Of a stretch of DNA of 64,000 bases, positions 34,640-45,660 are shown one piece after another. This DNA comes from Platycnemis pennipes (Eukaryota; Arthropoda; Insecta; Odonata; Platycnemididae). Each line of letters opens with the position of its first letter. Position 1 is the first letter of the stretch. Both the position numbers and the translations under genes were made by a program. The notes beneath the pieces are model-generated. The model was not told where the DNA came from and searched no databases. It saw nothing but the letters and a program-made list of their open reading frames with translations. The stretch covers positions 20,601,805 to 20,665,804 of the forward strand of contig OW121856.1 in the NCBI GenBank assembly GCA_933228895.1, written 5' to 3'.

Positions 34640-34926
34640 AGAGATCCTAATAGCAAGATATTCCACAGAGAAAAAAATCATTTGCCTTGACCGGGACTCG
34701 AACCCGGACCCTGTAGAGCACCTGGCCGGAAATCAGGGGGTCCGGGTTCGAGTGCCGGTCAAGGCGAATGATTTTTATCTCTGTGTATTTTTATCTTACT
34801 ATTGGGATCTCTATTTATTTCTCCACAGAGAAAAAATCATTCGCCTTAACTGTGCTCAACAGGGTCCGGGTTCGAGTCACGGTTAAGGCAAATGATTCTT
34901 TTTCTGTGGAATATCTTGCTATTGGG
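34640..34926. mobile_element. Nested fold-back element built on tRNA T-arm sequence
   Basis: 34640-34812 is a palindrome (AGAGATCC...GGATCTCT). Its stem includes GCCTTGACCGGGACTCGAAC opposite GTTCGAGTGCCGGTCAAGGC, that is a tRNA T arm plus acceptor strand in both orientations. A third, partial unit follows (34820-34926) with TCCGGGTTCGAGTC and a second inverted acceptor (GCCTTAAC / GTTAAGGC). It ends in TGGAATATCTTGCTATT, the inverse of the start of the first unit (AATAGCAAGATATTCCA, 34649). A plus-strand tRNA-like segment (GTAGAGCACCTGGCCGGAAA) lies in the middle. Confidence 0.75.
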
Positions 34927-36511
34927 CAATTCCAGTGGGTAACGCTGCTTAAGTTTTCGCGGCCAGTTCGCGGTCTTTGAATTAGAAATCCTAATTTTAT
35001 TTCTGGGAACCAATGTAAAATAATATCAAAAGGCAAGTGGCATTTCCATTATGGCGATAGTGATAGCATTATGAATGTAGTACCTACGCCATTACTTACG
35101 ACGTGATCTGCTAAAAAGCGACTAAAGTGGAAATGAGGTACCGTTGAGCGTCTTCAGCTGGCATTACAGATTTTTACATTATTTTATTGATAAGTTCATT
35201 GATAAGTCCCTGAGAATATGTGATGGGAGCATGAGAAGGGGTGAAGGAGGGTCGTATTGATTTGGAAGATCGATGAAGGCATTAGATGAGAAACTGACGA
35301 ACTGAGTGGATCACAGCTCAGGAAACCTGGAAAATGTTAGAGAAGCGTAGAATATGGTAAATCATAAAACCTATGGCATATTAAAATTATGTTGGAAATC
35401 TAGTACGGAGCGAGTCAATTTCCTTCACCGCGGGAGAAATCCAGATTCCATGCCACACTTGCTAGGAAATATGATACTTCCATTTCCTGGCTCTTAGCCT
35501 GTGTTCAGCTTCGTTGACAGCCACAGGAGGCTTCAGAGCCCTAGTTTAAATGGTAATTACTCTCGGAGGCACTTGATATAAGCGGTCGTTGACTCCGCTA
35601 ATGAAGGGAGAATAATTAGGGCACGGGAGAAAAAACTAAGGGAAGGAATGTGATGCAGACATTAACCTAGTCTCAAATGACAAGGGCCAACATCTCGTTC
35701 CTCTGTAACGCTAGTCAATTTTATTTTCATGTGCTTCAATGATCTAACGCCCCAGAAGGTCATTATAATACGGGATAAATCATTTCAAGTTGTTATGTAA
35801 ATACCACCCCGCTGAAATTTTAACTCTCGGTCTTCGGAATGTGGTACGCTTTACGCATTGGCTTGAAAAGTTTTACGTGTACTTCGTAGCATGTATCATC
35901 AAGGGTCCCTGGTCAGTCATTCCCTTTCATGCCAAGTATATGCAGTAGGAAGCAAGTTGATACGAATAATTTTGATAAAAAGAAGAATACCTATATTATT
36001 GCTTAATAAAAGTAAATTAGATAGCAATACCTATTTTTATGTAACAAAGATACTATACGAAATATAGCGATCCTAGGAGAATTCTCTGTCCATTTTAATT
36101 TATCTCAACAGATAAAACTGAGTTAGCATTAAAATTCTGTGACTTTCTTTTAGCAAAAGGGATGATTCTTGCATAAACGGGTAATGAAATGTAAGCAGCA
36201 TTAAGCCTATTGAATGTTTACAGCCATTATCAGTTATGCCATGACATTCCAAATGTCTTAAGGGTGGAGTCCTGATTGAATTATTCCTATCATTTCCGTG
36301 AGTGTAATCTTTTTCAAATTATCACCACGCATGCAAATCAGATTATTCTAGAATATACATGTACAATGGCTATATTGGTTACATTGGCAAAAATCATTAT
36401 TAATCCTGGCCTGGTTGACTTTACTAAATCACTCGTTAAATCTGCGGTTTCAGGATTTTATTTATGTAAATCAATGGTAAATAGAATTAGAAATATTTGT
36501 ATTATTGACTT
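34927..36511. other. AT-rich stretch, no supported gene
   Basis: The frame from 35230 to 35490 is protein-like in places but holds several stops and no known motif. Nothing else was noticed. Confidence 0.4.
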
Positions 36512-36660
36512 ATAATTTATTCTTTAGCGACCGCTTTCGTCGCTAAGGTGACATCATCTTGCGATATGAATCTAAGATTATTAACCTCATTTTTCACTGG
36601 CCTTAAATTACCAGACGATGTCAACTTAGCGATGGAACCGGTCATAAAAGAATAAATTAT
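36512..36660. mobile_element. 149-bp fold-back element
   Basis: The left arm ATAATTTATTCTTTAGCGAC...GACATCATC pairs with the right arm GACGATGTCAAC...AGAATAAATTAT; the spacer is about 55 bp. The inverse of the left arm contains GATGA-T-GTC...GAC-GAAA, loosely like the ribozyme-type core seen in other fold-backs here. No coding. Confidence 0.7.
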
Positions 36661-36829
36661 GCGTGAAAAACACAAATTTTTCTTATCAAAATCATGTTTC
36701 TGGTGAATATTTTTTTACGTAAGCACATTCTACAGATGTATTAGTTTCATTATTTTTTCTTCAGCTCGTTCAGACTCCTAATTGCTATAGTAATCTTGTA
36801 CGTTTTCATGACCTCCCGTTTTTGACAAA

Positions 36830-37580
36830 TCTCCTTTGAAGTTCTTATCGAGCGGAAATCCCTTCGCCCACGGTGTGATTAAGGCCCGGAGGACGTCGGC
36901 TTTCACCGAATTCGACCTGAATCTGTTTTGAAAACCTTAAACTCGCGTTCGCAGTCCTGTATGGCGCCCGCTACCTGCGCCGGAAGTCAATATCCTTCCG
37001 GCCTGATTATCTCTTTGTGGGAGCCTTTCACGGCCGCCGCAAACCCGGGTCCTCCTCAAAAGAGATCCACCAGCCGTAATCCCTGCCGAACCCCGCCTCC
37101 CCGAGTAATCATTTTTCTCTCCGCCCGGCTCCCCGTGTGCCGATTTCATGCCTCATTTCCTGCAGATGTGCGGCCCTTCCCGCGACCGCCTCCTCCCACT
37201 CCCCAGAAAGGAAGTCAGGGGGCTGCACGTCACTTGCACGGCAACCCCCGCCTTACCTCGCCTTGGCAGGGTCCCTGGGAGGTGGAGGAAGTGGTTTTGT
37301 GTCAGGGGTAGGGGCGGTCGACGTTGCAAAGGGAACTCCTCCTCAAAGGACGTGAAAAGAGAACACGCACCGCCGAATCATATGCGTGTGTTTGCCCGCA
37401 CTCGCGCTGATTCAAATGTGGAAACAAAGTGTTCTCACGCAGGGTGCTTGGTTTCGGAACGATGGGGGAGATGCGAGCTGGAACGAAGGCGGATTCCGAT
37501 GCGAAAAAATTGGTCAATGGCCCTGCTAAGGGCCACCCTCATCCCTCGAAGGGTTAACAAGAAGGACGTTGGTTAAATCC
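36830..37580. other. GC-rich island (largest)
   Basis: About 0.7 kb of CpG-rich sequence with overlapping frames up to 142 codons on the plus strand and 71 on the minus. I see no conserved domain, no signal peptide and no consistent splice pattern. Confidence 0.35.
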
Positions 37581-38537
37581 TTAAGCCTTCCGTCAAGGTT
37601 TTTTCCCCACAGAATCCTTCTCTGATCCTTTCTTTCTAGTTACCTTTTGTTTTATTTGTACATCGTCAACTCATCTATATCATCGATTTTTTTAAAATGC
37701 ATTGAAGAAGGTAAAATAAAATCGCCATATTACCAAAAGGGTGCGTGAATGCAATGTATAAGAACTAAACCATACCGCTAAAGTATTTCCATGCTACTTT
37801 TATGTTTTGAAGCGTAAAGGAATGGAAAACGGTTACTGTTTTAATAGTAGTGATTATCAGTAGTATTTAGGCCATTTTCTTGTCATGGACAAGATTACAT
37901 CCGTCTCTTTTCCTCTTAAATAAACCTATGCAGCACAAGGCTACATTACCATAGCTAAAAATAAGGAAAAAAATTGGACTCGTAGATTTTGCACTCGCGA
38001 AGCACTTTGCAAATCAGGCTGACCCTGCCTTCGTAAAGCAAACGTCATGTATAGAGATAGTTATAAAATAAGGGAAATGGCTTGTGAACTTGCAGATTAG
38101 GAAATGTGGGAAAGGGATTACGCTTAATACAGTTCCGTGATAGATAAAATGAGGTAACAATCACGCCATTAGGATTTATGTTAAAATATCCCATATTAAC
38201 CCAGTATCCTACCTGAGAATATCCCGTCCATATTTGAAGATAATAATTTTTGCTTGCAGCCTGAAGCCTTCCGCAAAGAATGATGTAGTTGATTTTCTTC
38301 CGACATAAATCTATCATATCTTAAGGAGAACATTGCGTTAAAATTGTGTGCTTTCTCGATTATATTTAATAGTTCTAAGACAAATTTTCTTAAAATCAGT
38401 GACACTGATGTGTAGTTTTGCATCAATCAAATAATTCAAACAAAAGCTCAAGTGCAAATTAGACCTCAAGATATCATCAGCTCGTTTATTTTTTATATAA
38501 TTTTAATGAAAAAATCATGTGGATGGCTTTTTTTTAT
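37581..38537. other. AT-rich stretch, no supported gene
   Basis: A 90-codon minus frame at 38045-38317 has no motif. Nothing else recognised. Confidence 0.4.
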
Positions 38538-38700
38538 TCAGGTTTTTTCTGCGTTGATTTATTTTTAGGACTACAGTTTCACCGGCTTTCCAAATAGCTT
38601 CTTCAGGTCCGAAATAGAAGGTCTTCGAACCCGAAGAAGCTAGCTGGAAAGCCGGCGAAACGGTACTCCTCAAAATGAATCAACGTGGAAGAAACCCGTG
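38538..38700. mobile_element. Fold-back element carrying hammerhead-like cores
   Basis: The left arm begins AGGTTTTTTCTGCGTTGATT and the right arm ends with its diverged inverse (AATCAACGTGGAAGAAACCC). Inner arms CAGTTTCACCGGCTTTCC and GGAAAGCCGGCGAAACGG pair well. Each arm holds a CTGAAGA/CCGAAGA, stem, GAAAC core on opposite strands. No coding capacity. Confidence 0.75.
38568..38610 (-). ncRNA. Hammerhead-like ribozyme motif (candidate)
   Basis: On the minus strand: GGAC, CTGAAGA, A, GCTATTT, GGAA, AGCCGGT, GAAAC, TGTA, GTCC. CTGANGA and GAAA are the two conserved core strands of hammerhead ribozymes, and AC-TGTA-GT followed by C would be a two-base-pair stem III with a GUC cleavage site. 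Against this, one unpaired A precedes stem II and stem II has mismatches in this arm. The other arm (38631-38661) has a better stem (GCTAGCT / AGCCGGC) but CCGAAGA. Confidence 0.35.
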
Positions 38701-40977
38701 TAAAAAATGCCAGCAAATCATCGCAAATGACTCCCTACCAATCTTATTTTTTTAGGTTTTAAACTGATTGGTCATATATAAATTTATAAGTGTTGACTGA
38801 TTTTTGTGTTGTTTTTCACAGCCGTAATTGTTCAAACCCCGGCGGTAAAAGATTTGAGAATAAAAATCATTAGTAGAATTTCAACTCGTGGGTCTCTGAG
38901 ATTTAGATTTCCATTTTTTCAAGACAAAACATTTGAATTGCGCGAAAATATTTGAAGCAGGTTCGTTCCAGTTCGCACTATAGGAGGGCGTGGTTTTGGG
39001 TGGCCGTGAGCTTAAATTGAGGAATTGTATTCGCTTGCACGTGCAAATGGTCTGCCTTGATTCCCGAGGAGCATTCGTTCGTTTCCCCAATTCGTGTTCG
39101 CCTAGGATACGTCCACAACAGCCCCGGGCGACCACTGGCTGCTGACCGCCTCACCCCTTAAACCCCCAGTCTGGCATCCAGCTGCTCTCCTTCAGGGCAT
39201 TAGTGAGGGTCAGCGGAATGAAGTGCGAGGCCCTGGAGTTCCTGAAATTGGACCCGGCCTCGGTGCAGATCTCTCCCGCATGGTCTCCCGCGATTGTCTT
39301 CTTATTGCCATCCGGACCCGCTCACTTACTGCTTCCCTAGAGTACGGCGTCGCTTTCATTTCACCTTCTACCTTTGGTCTCCATCGTGCTCTCCATTCCA
39401 CCCAAAAGACTTGTTGCACCTTGATCCAAAGAAAAATAAAGCGTTAGTGGAACTAATACTTTAATTCAAGTAACCAAAGTAAAGCCAAAATGACGCTCTC
39501 ATTTTTTCTCGCATAAAATTTGCGGAAATAATAAAAATTATATTTTATACAATTGGAGATGTATTTTCTCTTTCTCGTCTCTCTCATTTTAATTCCTGTT
39601 AAGGTTAATGGCAATTTTGTTTCCTAAAATGTAGTCCAGCAACTTTGAATAGATCAAACGCAATTATTTTTATTCCAAATGTGAAAAAGGTAAAAAGGGT
39701 TGAAAGTAGAAAGGATTTAGATTTTATGGTGGAAAGTATCTCCCAGGAAAAAAATACCATCTCAATGCCCTTAACCGAAAAAAATAGTTCTAGGAAAATA
39801 TTATGAACCACTAATGTCACGTAATATTCTGCAATTTTCCCGAGATTCCTGAAACAATTTTAGTCTATCATAACCTGTTTTTACCTTGATAACCGATTTT
39901 CAATATGAACTTCGTCACAGTCTTTCTTGGTGTTCATTGCATGAACAGAAGAACTTATTTTGAGGACAGGATAAAGGGAGAGCACTTAGCGTTGACTTTT
40001 TTAACCATTCTTTCTGTACCATCAAAGATTTTCTCTTCCACTGAGAATGTCTTTCATACCTCTCGAAATCCACCCTTCTCCTGTCCCGCGTCTCTTACCT
40101 GTATCCCTGTATAGTCTCTCCATTTGAATTATATCAACTTTTCACCACTTTGGCGCATTCGTGATAAAGGAAAAAGAGATCGGAGTTTATGGGCTCTGTG
40201 TAGCTAAATTTTCGCCTTTAGCGATGCCTTATTGTATCCCTTATTATCCCAATTAGAACTCGATTCCAATTTATCGCCCGTGGGTAATTAAATCCTTTCC
40301 TGATACCCATTGCGACCTGCGCCTCAGAAAAATCCTCTTCGTATTACTTTGAAAATCACATAGAAAGCGTAAAAGGAATAGGAAAGAAAGAAATTGTTCA
40401 TGTTATGTATTTTTTTGTAATTTGCATACCTGGGCCATAGGAAAATACTGCTAACAATCTTAATATTAATTAACTCATATTAATTGATTTGAAGAGTTAA
40501 CAAGCTGTAAAATTGTCATACTCCCGAATAGCTCATTCTTGTATTTATCTATTTTTATGGGCAAAATATGATGCAATTTAATACTCTATTGCCGCAAATC
40601 GAAATTCGTCTTTCATTTTTTCTTGACATTTTATAAATTAATGTGTAATTGAACTTAAGAGTTCAATTTGCATTGGTGTTGAAATGATATATGTTAAGTG
40701 TGGCATTATTTTATACAATTTTCCTTTACTTCTTAAGCATTCTTTCATTGATTTGTTGCATTCCACTACATCACAGTGATCACAAATGCAATAAACGTCT
40801 TAGCCGTTTTCATTAACTCTTTGTCTCAAAGGCATTTAACAAGAATTTTTATTACTTGTAATTCGATATATGTATGTAAATTTGTGACACAATGAAAAAT
40901 AAGTTAAAACTTAGCGTAAAATGGAAATTATATGTTTATAATGCATATTTATTCTCACCTCATCTGTATTTTTAAGT
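38701..40977. other. AT-rich stretch with a GC-rich patch
   Basis: A GC-rich patch at 38980-39420 is open on both strands (about 70 to 84 codons) without motifs. The remainder is AT-rich with no recognised repeat. Confidence 0.4.
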
Positions 40978-41165
40978 CTATACCGGAAGGCCGGGAGAAA
41001 AAGTATAAGGATCTGTTCTGTAGGACGGAGTACTGAACTCCTATTCTCTCCACGAACCGTCAAGTAGGGCCTGGTGGGTTTACCAATAAAAAATACCTTC
41101 CACTACCGTGATTCTAACCTCGAAGTGAAATGTTAGTACTCTGACCACTATACCGACCCGACCCC
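40978..41165 (-). repeat. tRNA-type SINE, copy 5
   Basis: On the minus strand it reads a tRNA-like head (GGTATAGTGGTCAGAGTAC, box A; GAGGTTAGAATCACGG, box B), GTGGAAGGTATTTTTTATTGG, GTTCAGTACTCCGTCC and a CTTTTTCTCCCGGCC tail. The head pairs this family with the copy at 56705, confirming the tRNA origin. Confidence 0.75.
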
Positions 41166-42365
41166 CCTATATCGTGCACAATTATCCGCCATAATGTTTT
41201 CATATGCATATGTTTTTAGCCTAAGCTCATGAGGTAAAAAAAATCGAAGTTCTACTTTGCATTCTCAGAAGACCAGGGACGTATTTATGACCTCTGAATT
41301 CTAGAATGAGGACCCCAATGTTATAGTCTCGCAATCTGGCAGCTTGGCATAGACTTTTCCTTGAATATTAAGACAATACATTAATAAGTACAAATATCTA
41401 TCACTATTAATACTCTGCTAGTTGGCGCCAGATTACTTACAACCATATGTAGATGTAGATTTACATTTTCTCTCTCACGAGGCCCCCGGCGCGGGGCCAC
41501 CGAGTACGCCATATGGTAAATACGCCCCTGCAGAAGACTACTAGTATATAGCGTATATAGTATGAAGTTTCCTAAGCCAACTCCTCAGATGCATCCAGTT
41601 GTTTTCATACCTTTCCTTCTCCTATGATGAGTAATTCTTGTCTGCTACAAGGGCCTAATTCATATCGCCTACTGGTCTTCCCCTCTAATATTTGAAATGC
41701 CTAGTCTTGTTTCTGCACGAGTATTATAAGTTTTTTTTAATCGGCACGAGATTGAGCCGGAAGGGAGCTCGATGTTTTCCTGGGGAGAGTACTATATAGT
41801 GCACGAAATCCAAATACCTATGCAGAGGTGGATTGGATTGCCACGGTCATCACTGGTGCTACGAGCGAAGGACGATATCCTTTCCGAGCCAGATTATTTC
41901 GGCGTCAGCTTGGAGATTAATTAAGCGTTGCCGTGGGACGTGGGATAAGTCCCTGCAACCAACCACTGCGGGTGCGTGGGCCATTGTTTACCACTATTCA
42001 TCCAATCTTCCATTCTTACTTTGCACTTTATTTCTAATGCATCGGAACTCAGCATTCTCGAATGGTGAGGCGTCCGTCCAGGTGCAAAATAGTTTCGCCG
42101 GGCTACACATCATCTGCGAGCTCCGTCCGTAATGAAATTTCTTTCGCCCGCGTGAGTTCGGGCCCTCAGTGTGCGGCCTACTTTCTCTGCTGGGGCTTCT
42201 GGATCCCGTTCGTGTTTTGTGACCTCATCACGTTCAGAGGACAGAACGTGACGGTGTTAGCGAGTGTCAATAGGCGCCCAGGAGTAACCTGGCAACCGTC
42301 GTCGAAGACGGAGCTCGAGCCCGGAGTTAATATGATTCAGCATGAGTTTTTTCCTTAGGAATTGT
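41166..42365. other. Mixed stretch, no supported gene
   Basis: Plus frames at 41833-42358 (about 99 codons each) overlap in different phases and carry no motif. An isolated ATGTAGATGTAGAT word at 41449 may be a CR1-type tail without its element. Confidence 0.35.
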
Positions 42366-42700
42366 AATACATCTACTTAATACCCTGCAAGCCACTGAAA
42401 GGGTGTGTGGCAGGGGGTGAATATCACCATATATGTGCTACTTACATGCCAATAAGAGCTATAATGCAATTATACCATGGAAATATGTTCGATAGAAGAA
42501 TCGCTTGCAACTTTATGATTAGTATGTACATAATAATGAAGTGATTACTGATTAAAATTCATTTCTATGTAAATATCTGTATTTTTCATAGCATGAATAT
42601 GTTACTAATGTTAAAACATATTTCATGCACTATAGATTATTCTAGCAATATTTAACCCCTTATCCCTTCGCTATATTGCCCATTTTGTTCAATTAGCTAT
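42366..42700 (-). mobile_element. CR1-like LINE 3' UTR fragment
   Basis: CATCTACTTAATACCCTGC tail and hairpin (CCCTGCAAGCCAC / GTGTGTGGCAGGG), then 3' UTR words shared with 61640-61760 (ATTCTAGCAATATTTAACCCC, TTCGCTATATTGCCCATT). Coding part lost. Confidence 0.7.
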
Positions 42701-43929
42701 CTACATTCTCATTCCGAGCATAATTTGATTTCTATGATTTTCCTTACAGTATAATACAGTCGTCTTGATCATTTGTAAAGTCTATGATGTTTAATTTTCA
42801 CTATTTGATTTCTTGAGGAATAAGATTTTAATGATGAAGCCACCCGTGTGCCGTTTCAATTGATAGATTCTTAGTTACTCGTTGGCGCTGTATGCTGTCT
42901 AACTGTGACTCCACCAGCACTACAACCCCACATCCCGCCCTCGAATCAACCATCGGCGAGTGGCTCAGGGTGAAATACGCCGGGGCGAGTGCCTCTGTGA
43001 TTCACGGCCGCTCTTCAAGCTGGAGCGCTAGGGAAACGAGAGCGAATGGCCGCTCCACCTTTTTTACATTCAACGCGTAAACTATCCCGCGGTGGGGATG
43101 CGGGACCCCGAAAGGATTTTTATGGCACTTCGGATGCGATGGGCAGTAAAGATGGCAATTTTCAGCCCTCGCCAACATCCAGATGAGCGGGATAGGGGAG
43201 CAAACGAGGAGAGACTGGTGACCGGGGAAAGGCTGTGATCACTCCGTGCGACTCGCAAAGAACATGGAATGTGCGGCTCTGTTATCGATGAAATGATAAA
43301 TATAATAGTTATGTGGAATAGTTTATGCATTATGTTTGATCATTAATCACGGTAAAAGGTTTACTACCCAAATTTTCACTTATTTTTCACCAATCAAGTG
43401 TCACGTCTGCAGTATTTTGAAATAACATTCGAGCAAAGTTAAGTTACCAACGGTTAGCGGTTACCAACCATCTATAAAGGGGCAGGGGTAATAATTCGAA
43501 ATTAAGAGGTCGCAGCAGAGGTTTCAATGTTTTCAGTGACAGGTTTTTTTTTTGCATGTTTGAGGAACACACACTGAGGAAAGGAAATGAAATTTGCTCT
43601 TTGGAATTGAAAACAGTTATTTAAGTCTGATGAAGAGAGAGCAGAAGAGGTGAAGAACTATTTGGAACCCTTCAAAAATAGAGACGAGCGGTGAAGAATG
43701 AGTAAGAGTATAGAGAATATGATGATAGGCGGGTATTTTCCGGCTTCCTCCAATGTAATATTCTATGCAAATGATATGACATGAACAAAAGCATGAACCA
43801 AATGATTCTCTACAGTATTTAGTTTTCTTGTATTAAGTTTACATCACTTCCTTGCAAGTACTCGATGATAGTGCTAGATTCAACCTCGTGAAGTACCGGC
43901 TAAAAAAGTCTTATTTTGATTGAGAATTG
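42701..43929. other. Mixed stretch with a GC-rich island
   Basis: The GC-rich island at 42890-43270 contains a 62-codon plus frame and an 82-codon minus frame without motifs. The remainder is AT-rich. Confidence 0.35.
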
Positions 43930-44005
43930 ATAATTGATAATATTTTATTGCTCCAGCAAGTTATAATAATACAAAAAATGATACAACATGAATTTTGGAG
44001 CTTTA

Positions 44006-44043
44006 GGTGAACCCTAAGGCTTTTGCCTGTTGTTGGGTTCACC
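44006..44043. other. 3' UTR hairpin of the second LINE
   Basis: The 9-bp perfect stem GGTGAACCC / GGGTTCACC encloses a smaller AAGGC-TTTT-GCCT hairpin. 3'-terminal hairpins recognised by the element's own RT are known for CR1/L2-type LINEs; that role is inference here. Confidence 0.6.
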
Positions 44044-44285
44044 TTCAAATTACACATACAGCAATACTGGCTTACATGCTCATAAAACAAATGTCACCAA
44101 TTGAACATAAAATAACACTGTTACAAGAAATTACTTATAATATTATGGAAATTTATATATGGACAATACAATTACAGTTACAGGTTGCTTTAAGGCATTA
44201 CAACAAAGGATAAATATATAGAACAACTACTAGATTACCTCTATATTTATGTATTCTCTCGTGAATAGCCAGATTTTTACTTGCT

Positions 44286-45032
44286 TCAAAAAAGTTTTGA
44301 AGTGTATGGTATCTCGGATACTCTGTGGCAAGCTATTGAAAATTTTTGGCCCCAAGTAAAGGAAGCATCTTTGAATTGGGATGTATTTGGTTTGGGCACA
44401 ACGTAAGAAATGTTAGTCCTCAGGTTATAAGAGTAAGGCTTATCCAAGACTTTAGGGTTATTTCCACTACGAAGGTAGAATAGCCTGAACACCTTGTACA
44501 TGTATAAGTGTCTTAAGGGTAGTATCTGCAGGTCCACGAATAATGGGAAAGAGGGTGAACAATGACCTACTCTGGCTTTAATTCGTAAGATTGCTTTTTG
44601 AGCTGTTCCTGCCCGTTTGATTGAATTTTTGAAAGCACTCCCCCAGCTTATGATACCATAGTTTATCGTAGAGTAAACAAAGGCATAATAGATCTTGTAC
44701 ATAAAGTTTAAAGTGCACTTATTTCGGAGGAAATATAATTTGGTTTTACAATTTTTCAACTTATTTGAGACATTATTAATATGTTGTTCCCACTTTAATT
44801 GATAATCAATCATTACACCTAGGTCTTTGCATTCTTTAACCCGTTCCAGTGTAAAACAGTCACTGCAACTTACGTTGTTACACTTGGAGGAATGGTAAAA
44901 AACTTTACAATCAAAGGAGAGACGATTACAATTATTGAAGCATAATGGTACACAAAGAAGAATGCTACACAACTTTACAATCAAAGGAGAGACGATTACA
45001 ATTATTGAAGCATACAATTTTTGTTTTTTCAC
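44286..45032 (-). pseudogene. Post-RT domain of the second LINE
   Basis: 248 codons with blocks VKECKDLGVMIDYQLKWEQH, YAFVYSTINYGIISWGSA, RAGTAQKAILRI and LQILPLRHLYMYKVF. The N-terminal part repeats sequence from the preceding frame because of a 70-bp duplication. Near 44370 the frame shifts again, and the true C-terminus (NFFEASKNLAIHERIH) continues in another frame to about 44230. Confidence 0.75.
44901..45017. repeat. 70-bp-period partial duplication in the second LINE
   Basis: AACTTTACAATCAAAGGAGA, then GACGATTACAATTATTGAAG and CATA occur at 44901 and again at 44971. Period 70 is not a multiple of three, so it shifts the reading frame between the RT and C-terminal segments. Confidence 0.85.
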
Positions 45033-45324
45033 TTAATATAAGTTTGTTAGTTACAAACCATTTACTAATTAGATTAAAATCAGATTGCATGTCTTGCTGT
45101 ACCTCTTCCCAGGTCAGACCTGAATAAGTCACAGCTATGTCATCTGCAAAAGCAGTTAATTTACCTTTTAAATTTAGATTACATAGATCATTAATGTATA
45201 TTAAGAATAATATAGGACCTAACACTGATCCTTGGGGTACTCCAGCACAAATATTTTCGGAACTACAATGAGTATTGCCAACTTTCACACACTGGGAGCG
45301 TGAAGTCAAGTAACTTGAAACCAA
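44965..45324 (-). pseudogene. RT palm of the second LINE, catalytic motif intact
   Basis: AGVPQGSVLGPILFLIYIND (motif B) is followed by GKLTAFADDIAVTYSG (motif C with both Asp residues) and WFVTNKLILSEKTKIV. The upstream join shows a missing T (L-V-S-S-Y-L-T-S-R for expected W-F-S-S-Y-L-T-S-R) relative to the preceding segment. Confidence 0.8.
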
Positions 45325-45375
45325 TTTATAGCGATGCCTCGTATCCCTGCCATCCTTAATTTTTCCAACAAGATC

Positions 45376-45606
45376 TTATGATTTATTGTGTCGAATGATT
45401 TTTTTATATCTATAAAGACAGCGGCTGTTTTTACTGTCGTTAACCGACTGAAAAATTTGGGTCATAAAGTTTTCCAGCGCATGCTCTGTACCTTTACCGA
45501 CTCCAAAGCCATATTGCAAGTCACTAAAATATTTACTTTTATACAGAAAATTTACAAGTCTTTTCTTAACATGTTTTTCCAGTGTATTAGAAAAAACTGA
45601 TAGCAA
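45376..45606 (-). pseudogene. RT N-terminal segment of the second LINE
   Basis: LSVFSNTLEKHVKKRLVNF, then DLQYGFGVGKGTEHALENF. One extra A within NDSK shifts the frame; the true continuation in the next frame is VFIDIKKSFDTINH (motif A). The first residues NYRPIS lie just upstream of this frame's first listed codon. Confidence 0.8.
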
Positions 45607-45660
45607 GGAAATCGGCCGGTAATTCTATACATGACGCAGATCACCTTGAAATCTTGATTC

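Larger units (their letters stand above)
43930..45660 (-). mobile_element. Second LINE family, 5'-truncated (L2/CR1-like)
   Basis: A minus-strand non-LTR element different from the 28.7-kb one. The RT begins at about 45650 (GDLRHV, then NYRPISLLSVFSNTLEKH) and the C-terminal domain ends near 44230. The 3' UTR includes a hairpin at 44006-44043 (GGTGAACCC / GGGTTCACC) and ends in ATTGATAATTGATAAT-type sequence near 43925. At least four frame disruptions make it dead. The clade is uncertain; the C-terminal block AFVYSTINYGIISWG followed by AQKAILRI suggests the L2-like side of the CR1/L2 group. Confidence 0.75.

Noticed and set aside
34681..34765. Functional tRNA gene
   Set aside because: The D arm is replaced by an inverted T arm; the sequence folds as a long hairpin, not as a cloverleaf.
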